Shown here: in pieces, positions 45,024 through 53,900 of the stretch | How positions within the stretch are numbered: position 1 is the first letter of the stretch | Layout of the letters: the number at the start of each line of letters is the position of its first letter | Assembly (NCBI RefSeq): GCF_049065735.1 | Contig: NZ_JBAKHD010000005.1 | Coordinates: 372,001 to 436,000 of the forward strand | Origin: Paramesorhizobium sp049065735 | GTDB lineage: Bacteria; Pseudomonadota; Alphaproteobacteria; Rhizobiales; Rhizobiaceae | Direction: 5' to 3' | Length of the DNA stretch: 64,000 nucleotides | The notes under the pieces: generated by a model | What the model saw: only the letters and a program-made list of their open reading frames with translations | The model's database searches: none | What the model was told of the DNA's origin: nothing | Position numbers and translations under genes: made by a program

Positions 45024-45712
45024 TTGGGCTCCGAGAAGCGGTAGCCGATGCCGCGCACGGCAGGGAACAGCCCCTTCTGCCCCAGCTCTTCCAGCTTGCG
45101 GCGCAGGTTGGAGATGTGGGTATCGACCGTGCGGGCCAGCGCGTCGCTCTCCGGCAGGCAGGCGTCGAGAATGTCGGCCCGGTCGAAGGCGTGGGTGGGG
45201 CGGCGGATCATATAGGCGAGAATGCGGAATTCACTCAGCGTCAGCGGGATGGACCGGCGCGTGTCGCCCTGCCGGACGAACGCCGCGTGAGCGTGAAAAT
45301 CCACCTCGATATCGCCGAAGCGGCGAACGCTCTCCTCAGCGCCACCCCGGGCGCGGCGCAGCACGGCCTTGACCCGCGCGACGACCTCCTGCGGGTTGAA
45401 GGGCTTCACCACATAATCATCCGCGCCCAGCCTAAGGCCGCTTAGGCGATCGATGTCTTCGGCCAGCGCCGTCACCATGATGACAGGCGTGTTGCCGGTC
45501 TGGCGCAACCTGGCGAGCACCCCGAAGCCATCGAGCCTGGGGATGCGGACATCGAGCAGCACCAGATCGGGCGCGAGCAGCGCATGGTGCTGCAACGCCG
45601 TTTCGCCATCGGCGGCCCGCACTGTGCGATAGCCCTCCCGCACCAGATATGCGTCCAATATCCGGGCGATCTCCGGCTCATCCTCGACGATCAGAACGAG
45701 ACTGTTGTCCAC
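45020..45712 (-). CDS. OmpR/PhoB-family response regulator
   Basis: The 230-residue regulator has a receiver domain (acidic pair in LIVEDEPEIA, phospho-Asp in DLVLLDVRIPRLDG near residue 54, Lys in DYVVKPFNPQE) and a C-terminal winged helix with ARTVDTHISNLRRKL. It is first in the pair with the downstream kinase (ATGA overlap). The upstream 180 bp, shared with the PAP2 gene, would hold its promoter. Confidence 0.94.
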   Translation of the reverse strand: MDNSLVLIVEDEPEIARILDAYLVREGYRTVRAADGETALQHHALLAPDLVLLDVRIPRLDGFGVLARLRQTGNTPVIMVTALAEDIDRLSGLRLGADDYVVKPFNPQEVVARVKAVLRRARGGAEESVRRFGDIEVDFHAHAAFVRQGDTRRSIPLTLSEFRILAYMIRRPTHAFDRADILDACLPESDALARTVDTHISNLRRKLEELGQKGLFPAVRGIGYRFSEPK

Positions 45713-45893
45713 GCGATGTAGCTCCGTTCGCTGCGTCCCGTTTGATAGCGCTTATCGTGAGTGGTGAATAGTGAATGGAACCAATCGCCGACCCTTCACC
45801 GTTCCCCATTGACGATCTACCGACCAGCCCTTGGCCGTTTCTTGACAAAACGAGCCCAGACCGCAGCCGAGCCAATCTTTTGAGGTGTTCGAT

Positions 45894-46664
45894 ATGCGGG
45901 AAACGACGTTCAGACTATATGACAGGCAGCATTGGAATGAGACCGCGCCCGCCACGGCATGGCTGGGGTTGACCATTCTTGTCGTCAGCTTCGTGTTCAT
46001 TCTCTTTCCCGGCCTCGATCTGGCGGCTACGCGCCTCATCGCGGATGGCGCGCTGTTTCCGCTGGCCGATAGTCCGCTTTTGCAGGCTTTGCGGGATTTC
46101 AACCGCGCGGTGATCTGGTGGCTGCTGCCGCTGATGAGCTTGGCTGTCCTGGCCTATGCGCTCTTGCCGCGCCGGGTGGCGTTTCTCGCCCCGCACAAGG
46201 CGCTCTTTGTCATCTCCAGTTTCGCGGTGGGGCCGGGATTGCTGGTGCAGGCGGCGAAGAGTTTGATCGGGCGGCCCCGGCCCACTGGCATCGTCGAATT
46301 CGGGGGCACGGCCGCGTTTTCCCCGGTTTGGCAATTTGCCGGCTTCTGCAGCCGCAATTGCTCGTTTCCATCGGGCGAGGCGGCGCTGGCGGCGGCGGCT
46401 TTGTCGGTGCTGGTGTTCGTGCCCGTCGCTCTGCGCCGCAGCGTTGGGATAGCGTTCACACCCTTTTTACTTGTTGTTGCGCTCAACCGGGTGTTGTTCG
46501 GAGCCCATTTCCTGTCGGACGTGCTGATTGCATGGTTCGGCACGCTTTGGGCGATGGCCTGGCTGTGGAGCCGCATCGCAGCTGGCGCCGGCAGGATCGA
46601 TGGCGTTATCCGCCGGGCCGGGCTCCCGATTCGCCGCGCAATATTCGGCCTATGGGCCGACTGA
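45894..46664 (+). CDS. PAP2-family membrane phosphatase
   Basis: The ~256-residue protein has about six membrane helices and the lipid-phosphate phosphatase motifs KSLIGRPRP (about 119-127), FPSGEAA, and LNRVLFGAHFLSDVL with the His and Asp of motif 3. The usual PSGH of motif 2 is PSGE here. Such enzymes dephosphorylate lipid A, phosphatidylglycerol-phosphate or undecaprenyl-diphosphate in the periplasm. The adjacent VirK-like gene favours a lipid A role. ATG 45894 follows GAGGT and is preferred over GTG 45885. Confidence 0.85.
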   Translation: MRETTFRLYDRQHWNETAPATAWLGLTILVVSFVFILFPGLDLAATRLIADGALFPLADSPLLQALRDFNRAVIWWLLPLMSLAVLAYALLPRRVAFLAPHKALFVISSFAVGPGLLVQAAKSLIGRPRPTGIVEFGGTAAFSPVWQFAGFCSRNCSFPSGEAALAAAALSVLVFVPVALRRSVGIAFTPFLLVVALNRVLFGAHFLSDVLIAWFGTLWAMAWLWSRIAAGAGRIDGVIRRAGLPIRRAIFGLWAD

Positions 46665-46699
46665 GAGGCGCTCCAATTTTCCTTTCTGAATGGTGACAC

Positions 46700-47614
46700 A
46701 TGTCGATGCATAGGCAAGGGCGCGCCGGCCATTGGCAGCATGCGCCGCTCATCAATCCGATCCTGCGTCAGGCGGCGGGCCTCGGCCTGCGGCTGCGGGT
46801 GAGAAAAGCAGCGGCCTTCTGGCTGCGTTCGTTGATCTCTCCCGCGCTGACGCTGCGCTGGTTCCGGTTTCTCGCTGTTTTCACCGAACACAAGACGCGG
46901 ATGCCGCCGCATGACGATATCCTGCGCAAATCGCTCTCGACCTTTCTGGTCTATCGGATGCCGCGGCGCGAAAAGCTCGACCTGCTGATGCAGCATTTCG
47001 AAATCGCCGGCGAAATCCTGCGGCCGAAAGTGTTGAAAACGCTTTGGCAGGGCGGCACCGTCCATGCGGGAAACGTGGCCGGGCGCGACCATACCTACCG
47101 GCTGGAGCTTTCACTCGCCGAGAATTGCGGCTGCCGTCATGAAGGCGCATTCTCGCTCTGCCTGAAGCGGTCCGATGACATGGCGCTCTGCATGGCCAGC
47201 TTCATCTTCACCCCGGCAGGCGGCGGCTCCTACAGCATCGTCATTGGCGGCATGCAGGGCCCTCGCGGTGAGGAGGCGAAGCGGGCGGTGATCTCGGCCA
47301 CGCGCGATCTGGGCGGCCTCCGGCCCAAGGATGCAGTACTGCTCGGGCTCAGAGGCATGATGACGCGCAGCGCCGTTTCCTATCTCATGGCGGTATCCAA
47401 TGCCCGCCACGCCATCAACCAGCGCGCGGAGAAGCGGCGCTGCCGAATGCGCACCGATCTCGACGGCTATTGGCTTGAGCGCGGCGGGGTGCATTTTCAG
47501 CCCTTCGGCTTTCGCATTCCATTCGAGCGCGCTGCGGAAGGGGGCACGGAAAGCCGGCGCGATGCCAGCAAAGCGGCCTGCATAAAGGCGGGCGCAAGCG
47601 TGCTGCGTCATTGA
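46700..47614 (+). CDS. VirK/YbjX (DUF535) family protein
   Basis: The 304-residue protein matches the DUF535 family: the MPRREKLDLLMQHFEIAGE region, LELSLAENCGCRHEGAFSLCL, IVIGGMQGPRGEEAKRAVI and LDGYWLERGG. VirK/YbjX proteins in enterobacteria and rhizobia are linked to lipid A modification and resistance to antimicrobial peptides; the reaction is not known. It follows the PAP2 gene by 35 bp. Its 3' end is about 40 bp before the cobalamin riboswitch. Confidence 0.85.
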   Translation: MSMHRQGRAGHWQHAPLINPILRQAAGLGLRLRVRKAAAFWLRSLISPALTLRWFRFLAVFTEHKTRMPPHDDILRKSLSTFLVYRMPRREKLDLLMQHFEIAGEILRPKVLKTLWQGGTVHAGNVAGRDHTYRLELSLAENCGCRHEGAFSLCLKRSDDMALCMASFIFTPAGGGSYSIVIGGMQGPRGEEAKRAVISATRDLGGLRPKDAVLLGLRGMMTRSAVSYLMAVSNARHAINQRAEKRRCRMRTDLDGYWLERGGVHFQPFGFRIPFERAAEGGTESRRDASKAACIKAGASVLRH

Positions 47615-47654
47615 CGGCACCAGCCATAAAACATAGTGTGCAGCCATTGCGTTC

Positions 47655-47860
47655 GGTTCCTGAGGGCGGAAGCCCTAGGGATCAAAAGGGAATGCGACGG
47701 ACGGACCCATGCCGGGCGTCCATATCGCAGCCGACCCCGCGACTGTAGAGCGGATAGGATCGATGCCACGCGCCGGGATAGCCCCGGCGAGCCACTGGGA
47801 AACCGGGAAGGCGGCGCCGATCTTCTGACCCGCGAGCCAGGAGACCTGCCGGGCGCATGA
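47655..47860 (+). ncRNA. Cobalamin (adenosylcobalamin) riboswitch
   Basis: Characteristic boxes appear in order: GGGAATGCGACG near 47688, CCCGCGACTGTAGAGCGG near 47736, GCCACTGGGAAACCGGGAAG near 47791, and the B12 box GAGCCAGGAGACCTGCCGG near 47834. The downstream segment has GGGG-AGTT-CCCC and the cbtB ribosome site GGAGG at 47910. Binding of cobalamin would reduce translation or transcription of cbtB and cbtA, and perhaps the cob genes that follow. Confidence 0.92.
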
Positions 47861-47919
47861 GGGCAATAGTGCCCGCTACCTCAGGGGAGTTTTCCCCCGC
47901 TGCCTGCACGGAGGTTGTC

Positions 47920-48102
47920 ATGGCTGCACGTACTGAAGTTTCCCAATCGCTTTCCCTGCCGCTGGCGACGCGGCTCGCGACCGCTGGGGTCTCGCTCTTT
48001 CTCGGCGCTTTCCTGATCTATGGCGTCGGGCTCGCCCAGTCCGACACGCTGCACGATTCGGCGCATGACACGCGCCATTCGTATGGGTTTCCTTGCCATT
48101 GA
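47920..48102 (+). CDS. cbtB: Cobalt transporter subunit CbtB
   Basis: The 60-residue membrane protein has one helix (about 20-42) and a metal-binding C-terminus rich in His (HDSAHDTRHSYGFPCH). This is the standard CbtB form, the small partner of CbtA in cobalt uptake for cobalamin synthesis. ATG 47920 follows GGAGG at 5-nt spacing. It is directly downstream of the cobalamin riboswitch. Repeat copy D separates it from cbtA. Confidence 0.92.
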   Translation: MAARTEVSQSLSLPLATRLATAGVSLFLGAFLIYGVGLAQSDTLHDSAHDTRHSYGFPCH

Positions 48103-48143
48103 CGTAAGAATTTGAACAGGAACGGACACGCCGGTTCCGAACA

Positions 48144-48299
48144 CCCCCCTCTGTCCTGCCGGACATCTCCCCCTCAAGGGGGGAGATTACGCCTTCATCG
48201 ACGTTTACGCCAATCGCAAACGTTCATAATCAGAGGCCGAGGGGCATGCCAGCCAATCTCCCCCCTTGAGGGGGAGATGCCCGGCAGGGCAGAGGGGGG
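48144..48299. repeat. 156-bp palindromic element, copy D
   Basis: Inverted arms CCCCCCTCTGTCCTGCCGG and CCCGGCAGGGCAGAGGGGGG between cbtB and cbtA. The transcript would carry its two hairpins between the genes. Confidence 0.85.
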
Positions 48300-48358
48300 T
48301 GTCTCCAACCGCATCGCGATGCAAGGTTCCGCTCCGTTCACAGGGGGAGACAGACCAA

Positions 48359-49072
48359 ATGTACATCCGTTATCTCTTAGCCACGCTCATCGCCGGCCTT
48401 TTTGCCGGGCTTCTCGTCACGCCTGCGATGTATCTGCGCACCGTTCCGCTTATCCTGCAGGCGGAAACCTATGAAGACGCCGCTGGCGGGCACAGCCACG
48501 AACCGGAGGCGGCGCCGCACACCCATGCTGCCGGCGAAGCGCATGAGCATGAGGAGGCTGGCGCTGAACTACCGTTCGGCCGTCTCGGCAATACCATTCT
48601 CGCCAATCTCGTGGCAGGCGCGGGTTTCGCGCTGGCGCTCGGCGGCGTGGCCCTGCTGCTGGGACGGCGGATCACGGCGAAGAACGGCATCTATTGGGGC
48701 CTTGCGGGCTTCTTCGTCTTCGCCTTAGCGCCGTCGCTCGGCCTCGCGCCGGAACTGCCGGCCATGCCCGCCGCCGATCTGAGTGAGCGGCAGCTCTGGT
48801 GGGGGGGCACCGTGCTGTTCTCCGCCATCGGCCTCGCTCTCGTCGCGCTGATGCACGAAGCCTGGGCGAAGGTGACCGGCCTCGCGCTGATCGCTTTGCC
48901 GCATCTCTATGGTCCGCCACGGCCCGATGATATCTCCTCGCCGGTTCCCGCCGTGCTCGCCTCGGAATATGCAGTGGCATCGCTTGCGACCAATCTGTTC
49001 ATGTGGGCGGTGCTGGGACTGGCGCTCGGCTGGCTGCTGCAGCGCTATGCCGGTGGGGAGCTGGAGGGGTAG
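48359..49072 (+). CDS. cbtA: Cobalt transporter subunit CbtA
   Basis: The 237-residue inner-membrane protein has about five helices. A His-rich loop (GGHSHEPEAAPHTHAAGEAHEHEEAG, about 43-68, quoted only by its His residues) lies between helices 1 and 2 and could collect cobalt. The final helix LALGWLLQRYAGGELEG closes the protein. ATG 48359 is chosen with AGGGGGA about 11 nt upstream; a longer frame starts in the repeat at 48266 and is not used. It is in the riboswitch-led unit. Confidence 0.92.
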   Translation: MYIRYLLATLIAGLFAGLLVTPAMYLRTVPLILQAETYEDAAGGHSHEPEAAPHTHAAGEAHEHEEAGAELPFGRLGNTILANLVAGAGFALALGGVALLLGRRITAKNGIYWGLAGFFVFALAPSLGLAPELPAMPAADLSERQLWWGGTVLFSAIGLALVALMHEAWAKVTGLALIALPHLYGPPRPDDISSPVPAVLASEYAVASLATNLFMWAVLGLALGWLLQRYAGGELEG

Positions 49073-49094
49073 GATTTGATGGAGGCGTCGTTCA

Positions 49095-49251
49095 CCCCCC
49101 TCTGTCCTGCCGGACATCTCCCCCTCAAGGGGGGAGATCGGCTGACGCGACGCTCCGCCACCTTTCTGCAACGTTGGCGATTGGTGCCGAACGTCGATGA
49201 AGGCGTAATCTCCCCCCTTGAGGGGGAGATGCCCGGCAGGGCAGAGGGGGG
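49095..49251. repeat. 157-bp palindromic element, copy E
   Basis: Inverted arms CCCCCCTCTGTCCTGCCGG and CCCGGCAGGGCAGAGGGGGG, between cbtA and cobP. It has TCAAG and CTTGA inner loops. Confidence 0.85.
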
Positions 49252-49297
49252 TGTCTTGGAGCCGCCGATTCCCGCCGAAAGTGAAGGGCTTTAATCA

Positions 49298-49813
49298 ATG
49301 CCCGGAACCACCATTCTCATCCTCGGCGGCGCGCGCTCAGGCAAATCCGCATTTGCCGAGCGGCTTGTTGAAGCATCCGGCCTCGACGCGGTCTATATCG
49401 CGACGGGGCAGGCCTATGATGACGAGATGCGAGAGCGGATCGCGGCGCATAGAGAGCGTCGCGGCTCTATTTGGACTACGGCGGAAGAGCCGCTTGACCT
49501 CATTGGCGCGCTTCAAGCCCATGCGGGCAAGGGGCGGGTGGTGCTGGTGGATTGCCTGACGCTGTGGCTCACCAATCTCATGATGGCCGAACGGGACATT
49601 GCGGCGGAAACCGCGCGGCTCGCGGCGGCTATGACCGAACTCAAGGGTACGGTGCTGTTCGTTTCCAACGAGGTGGGGCTTGGCATCGTGCCTGATAACG
49701 CAATGGCGCGGGCGTTTCGCGACCATGCCGGGCGGCTCAATCAAGCCGTCGCTGCTCAAGCGGACGAAGTTTATTTCATAGCGGCGGGATTGCCGCTCAA
49801 GATGAAGGGATGA
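49298..49813 (+). CDS. cobP: Bifunctional adenosylcobinamide kinase/guanylyltransferase CobP (CobU)
   Basis: Phosphorylates adenosylcobinamide and transfers GMP to it in nucleotide-loop assembly. The 171-residue protein has the P-loop LGGARSGKSAFAE (7-19), IATGQAYDDEMRERI, HRERR with the guanylylated His (about 51), DCLTLWLTNL and SNEVGLGIVP. The length is standard. It is 4 bp upstream of cobW, so the two are translated together. Confidence 0.95.
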   Translation: MPGTTILILGGARSGKSAFAERLVEASGLDAVYIATGQAYDDEMRERIAAHRERRGSIWTTAEEPLDLIGALQAHAGKGRVVLVDCLTLWLTNLMMAERDIAAETARLAAAMTELKGTVLFVSNEVGLGIVPDNAMARAFRDHAGRLNQAVAAQADEVYFIAAGLPLKMKG

Positions 49814-49817
49814 TCCC

Positions 49818-50867
49818 ATGCAGGGACAAAAGATACCGGCTACCGTCATCACCGGCTTTCTCGGCTCGGGCAAGACGACGATGATCCGCAATCTGCTCGA
49901 GAATGCCAATGGCAAGCGCATCGCGCTTATCATCAATGAATTCGGCGATCTCGGCGTCGATGGCGGCATTCTCAAAGGCTGCGGCATCGAGACATGCCGC
50001 GAGGAGGATGTGATCGAGCTCAACAATGGCTGCATCTGCTGCACCGTGGCGGATGATTTCATTCCGACCATGACCAAGCTCCTCGACCGGGCGGACCGGC
50101 CCGATCACATCGTCATCGAGACCTCCGGCCTCGCCCTGCCGCAGCCGCTCGTCGCCGCCTTCAACTGGCCGGAGATCAAGACGCAGGTGACGGTCGACGG
50201 CGTCATCACCGTCATCGACGCCGCCGCCGTCTCGGAGGGCCGTTTCGCCGATGACCATGACAAAGTGGACGCGCAGCGCGCCGAGGACGACGCGCTCGAT
50301 CATGAAAGCCCGCTGGAAGAGCTTTACGAAGACCAGATCCGCGCCGCCGATCTGATCGTGCTCAACAAGGCCGATCTCATCGATCTGGTGGAACTGGAAA
50401 AAGTGCGCGAGGACGTCGCCGCCCGCGCCGCCCGGGTGCCGAACATGGTGCCCGCGAGCTTCGGCAAGCTTGGCGCGGATGTGCTTTTGGGCCTCGGCGT
50501 CGGCACGGAAGCCGATATCGCTAACCGCAAGTCCCATCACGAGTTGGAGCATGAGGCAGGCGAGGAGCATGACCATGACGAGTTCGACAGTTTCGTCGTC
50601 GGGCTGGGGCCGGTTGCGGAGCCGAAGGCTTTTGTCGAGAAGCTGAAGGATGTGATCGCGACGCATGACATTTTGCGGCTGAAAGGTTTTGTCGATGTAC
50701 CCGGCAAGCCGATGCGCCTGGTGGTGCAGGCGGTGGGGACGCGGATCGAGCATTATTTTGACCGGGCGTGGGGCGCGGATGAGGAACGCGCCTCGCGGCT
50801 GGTGGTGATCGGGCTGCATGATATCGACGCGGAGGGGATTGAGCGGGCGGTGAAGGCGGCCGCGTAA
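49818..50867 (+). CDS. cobW: CobW GTPase, cobalt metallochaperone
   Basis: The 349-residue G3E GTPase is thought to deliver Co(II) to the CobN chelatase complex. Features are the P-loop GFLGSGKTT (14-22), Mg-site ETSGLALP, the metal site in NNGCICCTVADDF (CxCC, about 72-77), NKADLID for guanine, and a His-rich loop (HHELEHEAGEEHDHD, 238-252). It is directly upstream of cobN, as in other aerobic cobalamin operons. Confidence 0.95.
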   Translation: MQGQKIPATVITGFLGSGKTTMIRNLLENANGKRIALIINEFGDLGVDGGILKGCGIETCREEDVIELNNGCICCTVADDFIPTMTKLLDRADRPDHIVIETSGLALPQPLVAAFNWPEIKTQVTVDGVITVIDAAAVSEGRFADDHDKVDAQRAEDDALDHESPLEELYEDQIRAADLIVLNKADLIDLVELEKVREDVAARAARVPNMVPASFGKLGADVLLGLGVGTEADIANRKSHHELEHEAGEEHDHDEFDSFVVGLGPVAEPKAFVEKLKDVIATHDILRLKGFVDVPGKPMRLVVQAVGTRIEHYFDRAWGADEERASRLVVIGLHDIDAEGIERAVKAAA

Positions 50868-50924
50868 TTAGGTAAAGTATATGCTCTTCGATCTCCCAGC
50901 GACGCCAGCGAAGGAGAAGCATAC

Positions 50925-53900
50925 ATGCATCTTCTCCTAGCCCAGAAAGGAACCATCGCCGAAGGCGGTGAGGCGGTGGATCTTGGCCAATCGCCGGGGG
51001 ATATCCTGTTCCTTTCGGCGGCGGATACGGAACTGGCCAGCCTTGCGGCGGCCCATGCCAGCCAAGGCGAGGGCGCGCCGACCCTCCGGCTCGCCAGCAT
51101 CATGGCGCTGGCGCATCCGATGTCTGTCGATACATACATCGAGCGTACCGCGCGGTACGCCAAGCTGATCGTCGTGCGTGTCATCGGCGGGGAGAGCTAT
51201 TGGCCCTATGGGCTGGAGGCGCTGCATGCCTGTGCGGTCAATCACGGCATTCAACTGGCGGTTCTGCCGGGGGATGACAAGCCGGATGCGGGACTGCATC
51301 GGTTTTCGACCATTGCACCTGAAGACCGCGATGCGCTCTGGCATTATCTGATCGAGGGCGGGGCGCAGAATGCGCGCGGGTTTCTTGGATTTTGCGCGGC
51401 GATGCTGGGGCGCGGGGAGAAGCCAGCAGAGGCCGCGCCGCTGCTGAAGGCGGGGGTGTGGTGGCCGAGGCGAGGTGTGGTGTCGGTGGAGGAGGTTAGA
51501 GGGCAGCGGGCTGCAATACCCCCCTCTGTCCTGCCGGACATCTCCCCCTCAAGGGGGGAGATCAGCCTTCATCAAGGTCCGCATCAATCGCAAGCGCTGA
51601 AGGATGGGAGCCAAGAGACCTCCCAGCCAATCTCCCCCCTTGAGGGGGAGATGCCCGGCAGGGCAGAGGGGGGTGAGGGCCGCCGTCAGAACATCAACCA
51701 TACGGGCTATCCCACAGTCGCCATCTGCTTCTACCGCGCCCTCGTCCAGAGCGGCCAGACCAAGGGCGTGGAGGCGCTGGTCGAGGCGCTCGCAGCCAAG
51801 GAACTGAACCCTCTCCCGGTCTTCGTCTCCAGCCTCAAGGACCCCGTTTCCGTCGCAACCCTCGATGCGATCTTCGAAGAACTCCCCCCTGACGTGGTGC
51901 TGAACGCCACCGGCTTTGCCGTCTCGGTTCCCGGAGCACACCGCGAGCCGACGGTGCTGGAAAAGCGCGGCGCTGTTGTGCTGCAGACGATCTTCTCCGG
52001 CTCATCCGCCGAGTCGTGGGAGGCTTCGCCGCAGGGGCTTTCCGCGCGTGATCTCGCCATGAATGTGGCGCTGCCGGAGGTGGATGGCCGGGTGCTGTCG
52101 CGTGCGGTCTCATTCAAATCGGCTCAGGTCTATGACGAGGCGGTGGAGGCGAATATCGTCACGCATGAGCCGCGCGCGGATCGGGTTGCTTTCGTTGCGG
52201 AACTGGCGGCTCGCTGGGCGCGGTTGAGACGCAAGCCGGTGGAAGAACGGCGCGTCGCCATCGTCATGGCGAATTATCCGAACCGCGACGGGCGGCTCGG
52301 CAATGGCGTCGGGCTCGACACCCCCGCCGGAACGCTGGAGGCGTTGAAGGCGATGCAGGCGGCGGGGTACCCGGTCGCTGATTTGCCCGAGAGCGGCGAT
52401 GCGCTGATCAAGCAACTCATGGCCGGGCCGACCAATGCGGCGACGGACGGAAGGGTAATCCGCGAAACGCTTTCCCTGAATCAATATAAGCACTTCCTTC
52501 AAAAGCTTCCGGTAAAGATTCAAGGTGAGATCACCGCGCGATGGGGCGGGCCGGAGCTTGACCCGTTTTTTCTTGATGATATCAGCGGCTTTGCCCTGCC
52601 GCTCATGCGGTTCGGCGAAACGCTGGTCGGCATCCAGCCCGCGCGCGGCTATAATATCGATCCGAAGGACAGCTATCATTCGCCAGACCTCGTGCCGCCG
52701 CATGGCTATCTCGCCTTTTACGCTTACTTGCGCGAGGCGTTCGGCGCGGACGCCATCGTCCATATGGGCAAGCACGGAAATCTCGAATGGCTGCCGGGCA
52801 AGGCGCTGGCGCTGTCGAAGACTTGCTATCCAGAAGCGGTGCTCGGCGCGGTGCCGCATATTTACCCCTTCATCGTCAACGATCCCGGCGAGGGAACGCA
52901 GGCCAAGCGCCGCTCCGTGGCTGTCATCATCGACCATCTGACCCCGCCGCTGACACGGGCGGAGAGCTATGGGCCGCTGAAAGATCTCGAAGCGCTGGTG
53001 GACGAATATTACGAGGCGTCGGGCGTCGATCCGCGGCGGCTCAGGCGGCTGAAGGGGCAGATCCTCGATCTGGTGCGCGATATCGGCCTCGATCATGACG
53101 CGGGCATTCACGATCACGATAGCGAGGATTTGGCGCTGCAAAAGCTCGACGCCTATCTTTGCGATTTGAAGGAAATGCAGATCCGCGATGGATTGCATGT
53201 GTTCGGGCAATCGCCGGAGGGGAGGCTGTTGACGGATTTGCTCGTGGCGCTGGCGCGGGTGCCGCGCGGGACGCTGAACGACGCGGATATGAGCTTGCAG
53301 CGGGCGATTGCGCAGGATGCGGGACTGTCGTGCGTGGCAGCACCCCCCTCTGTCCTGCCGGACATCTCCCCCTCAAGGGGGGAGATCAGCCTTCATCGCC
53401 CTTCGCGCCAATCGCAGACGTTGCAGGATGAAGGCGGAGCTATGAGCCAGCCAATCTCCCCCCTCGAGGGGGAGATGCCCGGCAGGGCAGAGGGGGGTGC
53501 TACGGCGTTCGATCCCCTCGACTGCAACATGGCCGCCCCATGGACCGGCCCCAAACCGGAAATCCTGCAATCCGTCTCCACCGACCCATGGCGCATCACC
53601 GGCGATACCGTCGAGCGGATCGAACTGCTGGCGGCGAAATTGGTGGCGGGCGATATCCCATGCCCGGAAGGGTGGACCGCCACGAGGGCGGTTCTCGACG
53701 GCATCGCCTCGCGTCTGCGGCCCGTGGTGGAAGCCTGCGGGGAGGCGGAGATATCAGCGCTGCTCACCGCGCTCGATGGCCGGTTCGTCGCTCCCGGCCC
53801 GTCCGGGGCGCCGACGCGGGGACGGCCGGATGTACTACCGACCGGTCGTAATTTCTTTTCCATCGACAGCCGCGCCGTGCCGACGCCCGCCGCATGGGAG

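Noticed and set aside
51519..53497. Reading the two inserted segments of CobN as a novel protein domain
   Set aside because: The same DNA occurs in non-coding spacers seven more times, so the peptides are translated repeat, not a conserved domain.
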